A stretch of DNA of 64,000 nucleotides from Hyphomicrobiaceae bacterium (GTDB lineage: Bacteria > Pseudomonadota > Alphaproteobacteria > Rhizobiales > Hyphomicrobiaceae), in assembly GCA_008933705.1 (NCBI GenBank), contig WBUN01000004.1:62001-126000 (forward strand), read 5' to 3'. Numbering within the stretch: the stretch's first letter is position 1; each line of letters opens with the position of its first letter. Shown piece by piece: positions 52,271 to 62,478 of this stretch. The notes beneath the pieces were generated by a model. It did no database searches, was not told the DNA's origin, and worked only from the letters and a program-made list of their open reading frames with translations. Made by a program: the position numbers and the translations under genes.

Positions 52271-52630
52271 ATGCGCGAGATCGATGAGGTCTTCACTGGG
52301 CTGGCCAAGTCCCCGTTCCGGCGGCGCTTTCGGCTCGGGGCCAAGGAACGCAGCTATCTCGAGGCAACGGGCCTCCCTGCCGTTCTCGAGCATGCGCGCG
52401 ATTTCATCGACAGGCGGCTTGCGCCCGCAGTGCCTCCCAACGACGGAAGGCAGACGCCGTTTCGCGGCCATCCGGCATTCATCGCCCAGCATGCAACGGC
52501 AACATGCTGCCGCTCATGCCTCGCCAAATGGCACGGCATCCCGCGCGGTCGCCCCCTCAATGCGCACGAGCGCGACCATGTCATGGCTGTTCTCGAGCGG
52601 TGGTTGAAGCGAGCGTCTCTGCTTGTCTAA
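52271..52630 (+). CDS. DUF4186 domain protein
   Basis: This 119-residue protein matches DUF4186: PFRGHPAFIAQHATATCCRSC, then LAKWHGIPRGRPLNAHE and a final helix. The HATATCCRSC cluster with KWHGI looks like a metal or cofactor site. Function is unknown. Its stop overlaps the stop of the convergent gene at 52627 by 4 bp. Confidence 0.85.
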   Translation: MREIDEVFTGLAKSPFRRRFRLGAKERSYLEATGLPAVLEHARDFIDRRLAPAVPPNDGRQTPFRGHPAFIAQHATATCCRSCLAKWHGIPRGRPLNAHERDHVMAVLERWLKRASLLV

Positions 52631-53262
52631 TAGCAGGCGCGCCACTGGACACACCGCCGCTGCTGCTCGTTCCAGCGTTCGCAAGGCCGGCAGCGGTCCT
52701 GCGGGCGCGCTTCGGGTGACTGCCTTTGCAGAGGCGCTTCGCCCGGCATCTGACCGGGATCTGGGCGGAATTGTTGTCCGGATGCGATCACCGGATCGAC
52801 GGCGCTGACGCTCCACTGATTGTGCTTGTGCGTCAGAAAGCACTGGAAGACGACGCCGCCGTTCCGCCACGCCCCCCACTGTCCATCCCGGTGAATGCGC
52901 AAGGCCTTGGCAAAGAAGTTCACGCCGCCCTGCCATCGGATCCCGTTCAAGGTGTCCGCTTGGCTCAACCCCCGCTCATGAAGTCGCGACGTGACGGTGT
53001 GAGCCTCGACGAAGATCGTCTGGCGTTGCGGTGCGCCCAGCGGCTGGGTGAAACCACCTCCGGAGCCGCCGACGGTGTGCGCCGTGACCCAGGTGTCTCC
53101 CCGTCGCAGCCAGGAGGCCTCGAAGCGGTTGGCACACAGACGGGTCGCCTCGGCCGACAGCGCACCTTGCGCGGAGAGGGGCAAAGGCACGGCGAGCGCG
53201 GACGCCGAAATGAGCAATGCGCAAAGTGCGAACCTGCCGATCACGCTTCCCCCCACATGCAC
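52627..53262 (-). CDS. Exported hypothetical protein with Cys-rich tail
   Basis: This 211-residue protein has a signal peptide (FALCALLISASALAVPLPLSAQG) and a C-terminal motif CRPCERWNEQQRRCVQWRAC with four cysteines, likely disulfides. The centre (DTWVTAHTVGGSGGGF, NGIRWQGGVNFFAKALRIHRDGQWG in parts) is not recognised. It lies upstream of nothing obvious and downstream of the copper ATPase only by position. Confidence 0.6.
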   Translation of the reverse strand: MHVGGSVIGRFALCALLISASALAVPLPLSAQGALSAEATRLCANRFEASWLRRGDTWVTAHTVGGSGGGFTQPLGAPQRQTIFVEAHTVTSRLHERGLSQADTLNGIRWQGGVNFFAKALRIHRDGQWGAWRNGGVVFQCFLTHKHNQWSVSAVDPVIASGQQFRPDPGQMPGEAPLQRQSPEARPQDRCRPCERWNEQQRRCVQWRACY

Positions 53263-53379
53263 AGAGCCTAGCGGTATTTCGACAGGGTGATGTAAAGCGG
53301 GGCAGGCCCAAAGTCGAGAGTGCGGCCGGGTCGACAGCCAACGATGTCCCGGTGCGTCAGGTTATCACGGCCTTGTGTC

Positions 53380-55893
<2,514 letters not shown>

Positions 55894-55916
55894 GACAACC
55901 CGTCTCTTTGTGCAGT

Positions 55917-55931
55917 TACCCTCGGGGGGTA
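55917..55931. promoter_or_regulatory. CsoR-type operator 1
   Basis: TACCC-TCGGG-GGGTA, a G-tract palindrome with TACCC and GGGTA arms and a 5-bp centre. It lies between copA and csoR, 29 bp from operator 2. Confidence 0.8.
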
Positions 55932-55935
55932 TGGC

Positions 55936-55964
55936 TTGACGCGTATACCCTGGCAGGGTATCTG
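55936..55964 (+). promoter_or_regulatory. csoR promoter
   Basis: TTGACG (55936-55941) and TATCTG (55959-55964) are separated by 17 bp. Transcription should begin about 6-8 bp later, at or next to the csoR ATG at 55971, so the mRNA may be leaderless. On the minus strand TTGACA (55963-55968) could start the copA promoter. Confidence 0.6.
55946..55960. promoter_or_regulatory. CsoR-type operator 2
   Basis: TACCC-TGGCA-GGGTA has the same arms and spacing as operator 1. It lies in the spacer of the csoR promoter, where bound CsoR would block RNA polymerase. Confidence 0.82.
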
Positions 55965-55970
55965 TCAAGC

Positions 55971-56246
55971 ATGCCTAAGCATTCGAAAGCCTCTTGCCTG
56001 AAGCGTCTGAGCCGCATCGAAGGTCAGGTGCGAGGTCTCGCCCGCATGGTCGAGGAGGATCGCTACTGTATCGACATCGTCACCCAGATCGCCGCCGTGC
56101 GCGCGGCGCTGAGACGTGTCGAGGAAGAAGTTCTGCGCGACCATATCGCCCACTGCGTCGAGCACGCCATCGTCAGCGGCGATGCCGCCGAGCAGAGGCG
56201 CAAGGTTGCCGAACTAATGGACGTTCTCAGCCGGACCGCGCGTTGA
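55971..56246 (+). CDS. csoR: Copper-sensing repressor CsoR
   Basis: This 91-residue CsoR/RcnR-family repressor binds Cu(I) and releases its operator. The ligand triad C33, H58 and C62 has the exact 25- and 4-residue spacing of CsoR, with the fold helices [24 protein letters not shown] in parts. There is no clear Shine-Dalgarno, in line with a leaderless start. It precedes the DUF411 gene by 46 bp. Confidence 0.93.
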   Translation: MPKHSKASCLKRLSRIEGQVRGLARMVEEDRYCIDIVTQIAAVRAALRRVEEEVLRDHIAHCVEHAIVSGDAAEQRRKVAELMDVLSRTAR

Positions 56247-56292
56247 CCCCGGTCAATGCGCGATCCGCGTGCGATGTCAGGAGTGAGCTATC

Positions 56293-56769
56293 ATGCAGAA
56301 TCTGTCGCTCATTACACGCCGGACGAGTTTCGGACTGATTGCCTCGGCGGCCGTTGCACTTGCGGCGGGCGCGCGGGCGGACACCAGGCCTGCAATCACC
56401 GTCTCGAAGGATCCCAACTGCGGTTGCTGCAACGGCTGGATTGCGCATTTGCGTCGCAACGGCTTTGCCGTGACAGCCATCGAAACGGCCGACATGCTGG
56501 CCGTGAAGGCGCGGCTGAACGTGCCGGCGGAACTGAGCTCCTGCCACACGGCAGAGATTGGCGGGTACGTCGTCGAAGGGCATGTGCCCGCCCAGGCCAT
56601 CCTGCGCCTCCTCGCCGAGAGGCCCGACGCCGTCGGCCTCGCGGTGCCGGGCATGCCGATCGGATCGCCCGGCATGGAGGGCGGCAGGCCGGAGGTCTAC
56701 GAGGTCTTCCTGTTCGGCAAGGGCCCGCCGGTCAGTTTCGGTCGCTTCCTCGGCGACCGGCCCGTCTGA
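56293..56769 (+). CDS. DUF411 metal-binding protein, exported
   Basis: This 158-residue protein matches DUF411: ITVSKDPNCGCCNGWIAHL with the CxCC site, then HTAEIGGYVVEGHVPAQAI and a C-terminal GMPIGSPGMEGG. The N-terminus TRRTSFGLIASAAVALAAG looks like a twin-arginine signal. Members are linked to copper handling, and it forms an operon with csoR. Confidence 0.9.
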   Translation: MQNLSLITRRTSFGLIASAAVALAAGARADTRPAITVSKDPNCGCCNGWIAHLRRNGFAVTAIETADMLAVKARLNVPAELSSCHTAEIGGYVVEGHVPAQAILRLLAERPDAVGLAVPGMPIGSPGMEGGRPEVYEVFLFGKGPPVSFGRFLGDRPV

Positions 56770-56937
56770 GACGGGCCGCCTGGCAAGCCTATCTTCGACC
56801 AGCGAGCGCGCCTGGCTCGATGCGGCAGCAAGAGAGCCGGCTGCATGGCTTGCGCGGGCGGGTGGGCACCTTTACGCTTGGCGTGCAACCGGGCGGATGC
56901 GGGGAATTTGCAGCTCACAAATTATTTTGGATTTCCC

Positions 56938-58341
56938 ATGAAACGTCTTGTTCTTTGCTTTGACGGGACCTGGAATGCCATCGCCGATCCCAAGACGGTG
57001 ACCAACGTCGTCCGGCTCGCCAACATGGTGACGGTCAGCACCACCGACGGCACCGACCAGATCAGCTATTACAATTCCGGCGTCGGCAGCGGCGGCCCGC
57101 TCGACCGGTTCCTGGGCGGCGCGTTCGGTGCGGGGCTCAAGAGCAACGTCAAGCGCGGCTTGGCCTTCCTGGCCCTCAACTACGAGGAAGGCGACGAGAT
57201 CTATCTCTTCGGCTTCTCGAGGGGTGCCTACACCGCACGTGCGCTTGCCGGCATTGTCGGCGCAGCAGGCATCCCGCTCGACATCAGCCGCACCGAGCTG
57301 CACTGGCAGCTCTATCAGCGCTTCGCAAAGCTGCGGCCCAAGGAGCGCAAGCTCAAGCGCAAGGGTAACTCGCCGGAGTTGGAAGCCGTCGAGAAGGAGA
57401 TGGCGACGATACGCCAGCAGCTTCACGACCTTTCGCGCAATGAGGACAAGCCGGTTCCGATCACCTGCGTCGGCGTCTGGGACACGGTCGGATCATACGG
57501 CGTCCCCGGAGGCTTCAGCGGACTTTCGCATGCCTTCACCTATTGGGTGCGGGGCTTCCGCGACACACAGATCGGCAAAGCGGTCAAGCTCGGCCTGCAC
57601 GCTGTGGCCATCGACGAGATGCGCCGGCCGTTCTCTCCGACCTTCTGGACTCTCAGGCCCGGCATGGCGTTGCAGGCGCAGGAGGTCGAGCAGATGTGGT
57701 TCCCCGGCGTGCACTCCAATGTGGGCGGCGGGTATGACCGCACGGGACTGTCCGACATGGCGCTCGCGTGGATGATCGCCCGCGTCGCCGAGAAGACCGG
57801 GCTTGAGTTCAATCCGTCCGCGGTCCTGGAGAATGTCTGGCCATGTTCGGCCTGCACGATCTACCGCACGAGCTACGGCCGGCCGTTCGGGAAGAGCAGG
57901 ATCGTCCTGCCGCGACTTCCCTCGACGTTGATCGGCCGCGCCTGGCATGCCACGCGGCGCTTTTTCGGGCTTGAGCCGCGCGTGCAGTCCATGCGCGTCA
58001 ACGAGGAGGTGCACTGGAGCGTTCAGGAGCGCTGCGGGTGGGACACGGCGCTCGTCGATGGCCGCGGAGCCCTGAAATACAGCCCGCCCAACCTCGTTTC
58101 TCCGCCGGCCTATTCCGAGATGCTGGAGCTGGAGCGCATGCTCGTCGATCGCAACCATGTCTCGGAGGGATTGCCCGCCGGTCTGCGGAAATACTCCGAG
58201 CCGTTCGATGTCGCTGCGGCCCTTGCCAAGAGGAATGCGGATTGGGATTCGCACTGCTCGCTGCAACAGGCCAATTTGAAGTGCCAGTGCAAAGAGCGCT
58301 ACGCGTCGGCGGCCCCGGCCGGACAATCGCGCGCGGCATGA
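56938..58341 (+). CDS. DUF2235 alpha/beta hydrolase (T6SS effector-like fold)
   Basis: This 467-residue protein opens MKRLVLCFDGTWNAIADP, the DUF2235 signature, and has the nucleophile motif YLFGFSRGAYTARAL (Ser near 94), the acid in GVWDTVGSYG and the His in WFPGVHSNVGGGY. DUF2235 proteins include the Tle1 phospholipase effectors, but no secretion genes are nearby, so a housekeeping hydrolase is as likely. It is convergent with the extradiol dioxygenase. Confidence 0.9.
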   Translation: MKRLVLCFDGTWNAIADPKTVTNVVRLANMVTVSTTDGTDQISYYNSGVGSGGPLDRFLGGAFGAGLKSNVKRGLAFLALNYEEGDEIYLFGFSRGAYTARALAGIVGAAGIPLDISRTELHWQLYQRFAKLRPKERKLKRKGNSPELEAVEKEMATIRQQLHDLSRNEDKPVPITCVGVWDTVGSYGVPGGFSGLSHAFTYWVRGFRDTQIGKAVKLGLHAVAIDEMRRPFSPTFWTLRPGMALQAQEVEQMWFPGVHSNVGGGYDRTGLSDMALAWMIARVAEKTGLEFNPSAVLENVWPCSACTIYRTSYGRPFGKSRIVLPRLPSTLIGRAWHATRRFFGLEPRVQSMRVNEEVHWSVQERCGWDTALVDGRGALKYSPPNLVSPPAYSEMLELERMLVDRNHVSEGLPAGLRKYSEPFDVAAALAKRNADWDSHCSLQQANLKCQCKERYASAAPAGQSRAA

Positions 58342-58369
58342 TGGGGCTGGGCGTTGCCCGTTCCCGCAC

Positions 58370-59224
58370 TCACGCGGGGACGTGGAATTCTACGCTGACC
58401 TGACCGCTGCCGCTCGATGGGAAATAGTCGCACAACTGCTCTGCTTCTCCGGCGTAGGCATCCCATCCGAGCGCCGCAAACAGCATGATCGTGTCCGCCA
58501 TGCCGCCCTCGCCGTTGCACTTGACGGCGTAGTCCGGCAGCATCGCCACGAACTCCTTGTAGCGGCGCTGTTGCCACAGCTCGAGCACGCGCAAGTCCAC
58601 CTGCCGGTTGAACTCGCTGGCAACCGTCGTCCACGCCTCGGGTCCCAGGTTCTTGTTCGGCCACAGGCGATGCGACAGCGAACCACTCGCGATCAAGGCG
58701 ACCTTGCGATCGCAGGCCTCGACCGCCCGCCGTACGGCGTCGCCGAGCGTCCGGCTCTCGTCGACAGACGTGAAAAGCGGCGAGGCGACCGACACGACGT
58801 TCGCACGGCCGTCGGCGTTCATGTAGTGCATGGGCACGATCGTGCCGTACTCGAGCCCGAGCGTCTGCACCTTGTGGGCAAGGACGTTGAGCGACATCTT
58901 GCGCGCTTCGGTGGCGATCTGCTCGGCGAGGATCGGGTCGCCCGGCAGGTCATAGCCGAGGTTCTGAATCATGTGCGGCGCCTCGTGGCTGGTGTAGCTG
59001 CCCTTGTGGCGCGCGTTGGCGTTGATGTGATAGCCGAAATTCGAAAGCCAATGCGTATCGAAGACGACGAACGTGTCGACGCCGCGCTCATGCGCGCGCC
59101 GGCCGAGCTCGCGCAGCGATTTGATGGCGCCGTCGCGCATTCCCTTGAGCGGGCTGCCTTCGCGCTCGGAGAGCATCAGGGAAGGCACGTGCGTGACCTT
59201 GGCGGCGAGGACGATCTTGCCCAT
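58370..59224 (-). CDS. Class III extradiol ring-cleavage dioxygenase (HpaD/LigB-type)
   Basis: This 284-residue iron enzyme cleaves catechol-type rings. The opening MGKIVLAAKVTHVPSLMLSE is nearly that of 3,4-dihydroxyphenylacetate 2,3-dioxygenase; metal residues lie in THVPS, FDTHWL and GEGGMADT, and HRL follows SGSLS. The real substrate is set by the neighbouring hydroxylase and is unknown. It is the last gene of the VOC-hydroxylase-DUF2783-dioxygenase operon. ATG 59224 is used. Confidence 0.88.
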   Translation of the reverse strand: MGKIVLAAKVTHVPSLMLSEREGSPLKGMRDGAIKSLRELGRRAHERGVDTFVVFDTHWLSNFGYHINANARHKGSYTSHEAPHMIQNLGYDLPGDPILAEQIATEARKMSLNVLAHKVQTLGLEYGTIVPMHYMNADGRANVVSVASPLFTSVDESRTLGDAVRRAVEACDRKVALIASGSLSHRLWPNKNLGPEAWTTVASEFNRQVDLRVLELWQQRRYKEFVAMLPDYAVKCNGEGGMADTIMLFAALGWDAYAGEAEQLCDYFPSSGSGQVSVEFHVPA

Positions 59225-59274
59225 GGCGAACGACTCCTGCGATCGACGGCGGTGGCGAGCGCGGTGCTGCCGGG

Positions 59275-59466
59275 TCAGAGCTTGCCGCCCGCGGCCCGGA
59301 TAGCCCGCTGCAACGTAGCACGATCGCCGATCTGGTTGGCCAGTATCAGGATCAGCTTGGCGTTCATGAGCTCGGCCTGCTCCTCGGTCATGTCGCGCTG
59401 AGAATCGATCAGCTCCTGGTAGAATCCGTCCGGATCGGCGATGTTGGGTTCCGTGTTGAGCTCCAT
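59275..59466 (-). CDS. DUF2783 small protein
   Basis: This 63-residue helical protein (ELNTEPNIADPDGFYQELID at the start) matches DUF2783, small proteins found next to flavin hydroxylases in aromatic catabolic operons. It lies 12 bp downstream of the hydroxylase. It could be a partner or subunit; function is unknown. Confidence 0.8.
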   Translation of the reverse strand: MELNTEPNIADPDGFYQELIDSQRDMTEEQAELMNAKLILILANQIGDRATLQRAIRAAGGKL

Positions 59467-59478
59467 AGTGCCGTCCTT

Positions 59479-61089
59479 TCAACTGCCGGTGGCGCGCGCC
59501 ATCGCGCGTTTGACAGCGCCCTCGTCGAATGCCCGCCAGCGCGCGGCGACGTGCTGATCGGGCCGGATCAGATAGGTGGTGCCTTTCGCGCCGTCATAGC
59601 GCTCGGCCAGCAGGCCATCGGCATCGGCAATATCCTGCCCCACGCTGACGACCCGCGCGCTGATGCTGCCGAGCCGCACATTCTTTACCGGCGGGCACGG
59701 GCCGAACACCAGCACGACGAAGCCGTCACCGACCGTGTTGAGGAACCAGCCTTTGCGCTTGTTGACGGCGATGGGAGCATCCGCGCAATTGGTGCCCGGC
59801 CGCATGTTTCCCTGGAACGGCGCGGCGTCGGGCGTGTTGAGCGAGGATGCAAGATAGGGGGTAGGGCTCGACAGCCGACCGCTGTTGACGAGCGGCCTGG
59901 CGAACGCATTGCCGGACGCCAGCTCCAGGACGGCGTCGCGGAAGCGGCGGCTGGCATTGCTCTTCGGCGTGATGAAGTCGGTCGAGCGCGTCGAGTTGAG
60001 CAGGTTGTCGTCGGCCGCAAAGGCTCTCTCCTCGTGATAGGTGTCGATGAGCCCGATCGGGGCAGCGCCGTCCATGACGAGTTTGAGCTTCCAGGCGAGG
60101 TTGTCGGTGTCCTGCGCGCCGGTGTTGGCGCCGCGAGCGCCGAACGGCGAGACCTGATGCGCTGCATCGCCCGCAAAGAGCACGCGGCCGTAGCGGAACT
60201 TGTCGATGCGCCGGCAGGCGAACTGGTAGATCGAAATCCATTCGAGATCGAACGGACGATTGTCGCCGAGCATGGCCTTTATGCGCGGGATGACTCTCTC
60301 CGGCTTCCTCTCTTCCGCGGGATCGGCACTCCAGCCCAGCTGAAAATCGATACGAAAGACGTTGTCGGCCTGCCTGTGCAGAAGCACCGACTGGCCGCGG
60401 TGGAATGGCGGGTCGAACCAGAACCATCGCTCGGATGGGAAGTCCGCCTTCATCACGACGTCGGCTATCAAGAACCGATCCTGAAAGAAATGCCCCGTGA
60501 ACTCGGCGCCGACCATCTTGCGCAGGTCGCTGTTGGCGCCGTCGCAGGCGATGACCCACTCAGCTTCCATGGTGAACAGGCCATCGGGCGTCTCCGCCGT
60601 CAGGGTGGCGTACTCCCCGGATTGCTTGAGGCTGACCACCTTGTGCTTCCAGCGCAGGTCGATGCGTCCGGTGCTGCGGCAGGCGGCAATCAGGTATTCC
60701 TCCAGGTAGTATTGCTGCAGGTTGATCATGGCCGGCATCTTGTGCCCGACCTCCGGCAGCAGGTCGAACTGATAGGAAAGGCGGTCTTTGAAGAACACCT
60801 TGCCCACCTTCCAGCTCACGCCCTTCTCGACCATCGCATCGGCGCAGCCGAGACGGTCCCAGATTTCCAGCGGACGCTTGGCATAGCAGACCGCGCGCGA
60901 GCCGATGCTCACCGTGTCGTTGTCGTCGAGCACGACCACCTGGAGCCCACGGCTTGCGAGGTCGAGCGCGGCGGTCAGGCCGATCGGGCCGGCACCGACG
61001 ACGACGACTGGATGGCGCTTGATCTTGCCGGCCAACTGCTCGGGCGAGGGCACATAGGCGAGCTTTGGATAGACGTACGTCTTGAGCAT
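59479..61089 (-). CDS. FAD-dependent aromatic hydroxylase (MhpA-like)
   Basis: This 536-residue flavoprotein monooxygenase has GAGPIGLTAALDLASRG for FAD near 33-50, the DG-like CDGANSDLRKMVG and GDAAHQVSPFGARGANTG. It resembles 3-(3-hydroxyphenyl)propionate hydroxylase and similar ring hydroxylases. It should make the dihydroxy substrate for the extradiol enzyme. The C-terminal thioredoxin-like domain is present. Confidence 0.9.
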   Translation of the reverse strand: MLKTYVYPKLAYVPSPEQLAGKIKRHPVVVVGAGPIGLTAALDLASRGLQVVVLDDNDTVSIGSRAVCYAKRPLEIWDRLGCADAMVEKGVSWKVGKVFFKDRLSYQFDLLPEVGHKMPAMINLQQYYLEEYLIAACRSTGRIDLRWKHKVVSLKQSGEYATLTAETPDGLFTMEAEWVIACDGANSDLRKMVGAEFTGHFFQDRFLIADVVMKADFPSERWFWFDPPFHRGQSVLLHRQADNVFRIDFQLGWSADPAEERKPERVIPRIKAMLGDNRPFDLEWISIYQFACRRIDKFRYGRVLFAGDAAHQVSPFGARGANTGAQDTDNLAWKLKLVMDGAAPIGLIDTYHEERAFAADDNLLNSTRSTDFITPKSNASRRFRDAVLELASGNAFARPLVNSGRLSSPTPYLASSLNTPDAAPFQGNMRPGTNCADAPIAVNKRKGWFLNTVGDGFVVLVFGPCPPVKNVRLGSISARVVSVGQDIADADGLLAERYDGAKGTTYLIRPDQHVAARWRAFDEGAVKRAMARATGS

Positions 61090-61148
61090 CTTCCTCCTCT
61101 ACGGGCCCGCGCGTTCGTGTTGTTGTTGCCGCGTCCGGCCGCGCAAGC

Positions 61149-61685
61149 TCAGGAGCTGAACTCCTTCTCGTGCAGCCAGGCGGTATGCCGTGGCGGCTTC
61201 TTGGTCCGGCTCCATTCCTCGATCATGGCAGGCGCCACATCCTTCATGCGCTTCATGGTCTCGGGCGTCGTCGTCCACGCGGCGAGTTCCAGGCGGTGGC
61301 CGCTCGGATCGGAGAAATAGATGGACTTGAAGATCGTGTGATCGGTCGGCCCGACGACGTTGAGCCCGGCGGCCTCGGCGCGAGCCTTGGCCTTCATGAG
61401 CGCATCCTCGTCCTTCACCTGGAAGGCGATGTGCTGGGTCCACGCCGGCGTGTTGCGGTCGCGGTCCATCGGCGGGGAGTTGGGCAGCTCGAAGAATGCC
61501 AGGATGTTGCCCATGCCCGCGTCGAGGAATATGTGCATGTAAGGATCGGGCTCCTTCGTCGACGGCACTTTGTCCTCGGCGATCGCCCCGATCAGCTCCA
61601 TGTCGAGCACGCGCTTGTAGAAGTCGACCGTCGCCTTGGCGTCCTTGCACCTGTAGGCGACGTGATGGATCTTCTCGACCGTCAT
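61149..61685 (-). CDS. VOC-family metalloprotein
   Basis: This 178-residue vicinal-oxygen-chelate protein has paired beta-alpha-beta modules: KIHHVAYRCKDAKATVDFY and TQHIAFQVKDEDALM, with a metal Glu in SGHRLELAAW. It could be an isomerase, a glyoxalase or a second dioxygenase. ATG 61685 has GGGGAG upstream. It is the first gene of the aromatic operon. Confidence 0.85.
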   Translation of the reverse strand: MTVEKIHHVAYRCKDAKATVDFYKRVLDMELIGAIAEDKVPSTKEPDPYMHIFLDAGMGNILAFFELPNSPPMDRDRNTPAWTQHIAFQVKDEDALMKAKARAEAAGLNVVGPTDHTIFKSIYFSDPSGHRLELAAWTTTPETMKRMKDVAPAMIEEWSRTKKPPRHTAWLHEKEFSS

Positions 61686-61726
61686 CGGCCCGCTCCCCTG
61701 CTTGCGATTTCCACTCCCGTAGGCAT

Positions 61727-61748
61727 ATTGGTAACGCACGTTACCAAT
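61727..61748. promoter_or_regulatory. Perfect MarR-type operator
   Basis: ATTGGTAACG and CGTTACCAAT are perfect 10-bp arms around CA. It lies between the divergent marR gene and the aromatic operon, as expected for the MarR repressor. Confidence 0.8.
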
Positions 61749-61754
61749 TGTCAC

Positions 61755-61768
61755 TTGATCTAGATCAA
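61755..61768. promoter_or_regulatory. FNR/FixK-type box
   Basis: TTGAT-CTAG-ATCAA is a perfect match to the FNR/FixK pattern TTGAT-N4-ATCAA. Its centre is 76.5 bp from the VOC start codon; activation at -41.5 would put the operon start near 61720, inside the zone covered by the MarR operator at about -17. Confidence 0.6.
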
Positions 61769-61853
61769 ATCGAGCATGCGGACGAAGCGTGCAGTCAGAG
61801 AGCCGGGCATTGGGGCGGGAAGCAGGTCAGCCGCGCCGCCGAAGGCCGGCTGC

Positions 61854-62321
61854 ATGCCGACAACCGGTGGGTCGCACCAGCTCGATCTCCAGAGCTTCTT
61901 TCCCTATCGCCTGGCGCTGCTTGCGGAGGCCGTATCGGCGGCCGTCTCTCAGATCTACGCCAGGCGTTTCGATCTGACGCGGCCGGAATGGCGCATTCTC
62001 GCCGTGCTCGGCAGCAGCGGATCGACAACGGCCAAGGACGTCGGGCAGCTGACGACGCTGGACAAGATGCAGGTGAGCCGCGCCCTGCAGCGCATGGAGA
62101 GGCGCAGCCTGATCGTGCGCAACAAGGACGAGGGCGATCGGCGCAACAGGATCGTCGAGCTCACCTCCGCCGGACGCGCCCTCTACGACCGCATCGTCCC
62201 GCTGGCATTGGCACGCGAGAAGGCGATCCTTTCCGGGCTCGAGCGCGAGCAGATGGCAGCGTTGGACAAGATCATCTCGGAGCTGCTGGCACGATCGCGC
62301 ACCTTGCGAGAGCAAGGCTAG
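61854..62321 (+). CDS. MarR-family regulator of the aromatic operon
   Basis: This 155-residue regulator (from ATG 61854, with GAAGG 8 nt upstream) has the MarR unit LTRPEWRILAVLGSSGSTTAKDVGQLTTLDKMQVSRALQRM in parts, and the wing RRSLIVRNKDEGDRRNRIVELTSAGRA. The frame is open to an ATG at 61776, which would add 26 low-complexity residues and bring the start within 8 bp of the FNR-type box. It is divergent from the aromatic operon and probably represses it until a ligand binds. Its stop codon forms the edge of dispersed repeat copy 3. Confidence 0.85.
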   Translation: MPTTGGSHQLDLQSFFPYRLALLAEAVSAAVSQIYARRFDLTRPEWRILAVLGSSGSTTAKDVGQLTTLDKMQVSRALQRMERRSLIVRNKDEGDRRNRIVELTSAGRALYDRIVPLALAREKAILSGLEREQMAALDKIISELLARSRTLREQG

Positions 62322-62471
62322 AGACCATCCGATCGAGATGGAATCGCCGAAGCTTGGCCGGCCGGCAGACTGCCAAAGCCATCCGGCAAGGCCGGCTCTG
62401 CGCGCTCACGCGCTCCGGCCGGGCTGATGAGGCGTGGCGTGTGGACTTCCGGTTCAACCTAAGTCGGAAAG
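62321..62471 (+). repeat. Dispersed intergenic repeat, copy 3 (short form)
   Basis: About 151 bp that starts GAGACCATCCGATCGAGATGG at the marR stop codon and ends CTTCCGGTTCAACC then TAAGTCGGAAAG. It has the ends of copies 1 and 2 but lacks the central GTGAGCCTGTCGAACCAC block. It fills the entire gap between marR and the convergent patatin gene. Confidence 0.8.
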
Positions 62472-62478
62472 ACTCCAC

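Noticed and set aside
55894-55968. Upstream extension of the copper ATPase
   Set aside because: It would translate through the CsoR operators and the csoR promoter and starts next to csoR; ATG 55893 gives a normal His-rich start.
59551-61320. Open frame of about 590 codons antisense to the FAD hydroxylase
   Set aside because: The hydroxylase is complete on the other strand; the antisense product is Arg/Ala/Val-rich without domain features.
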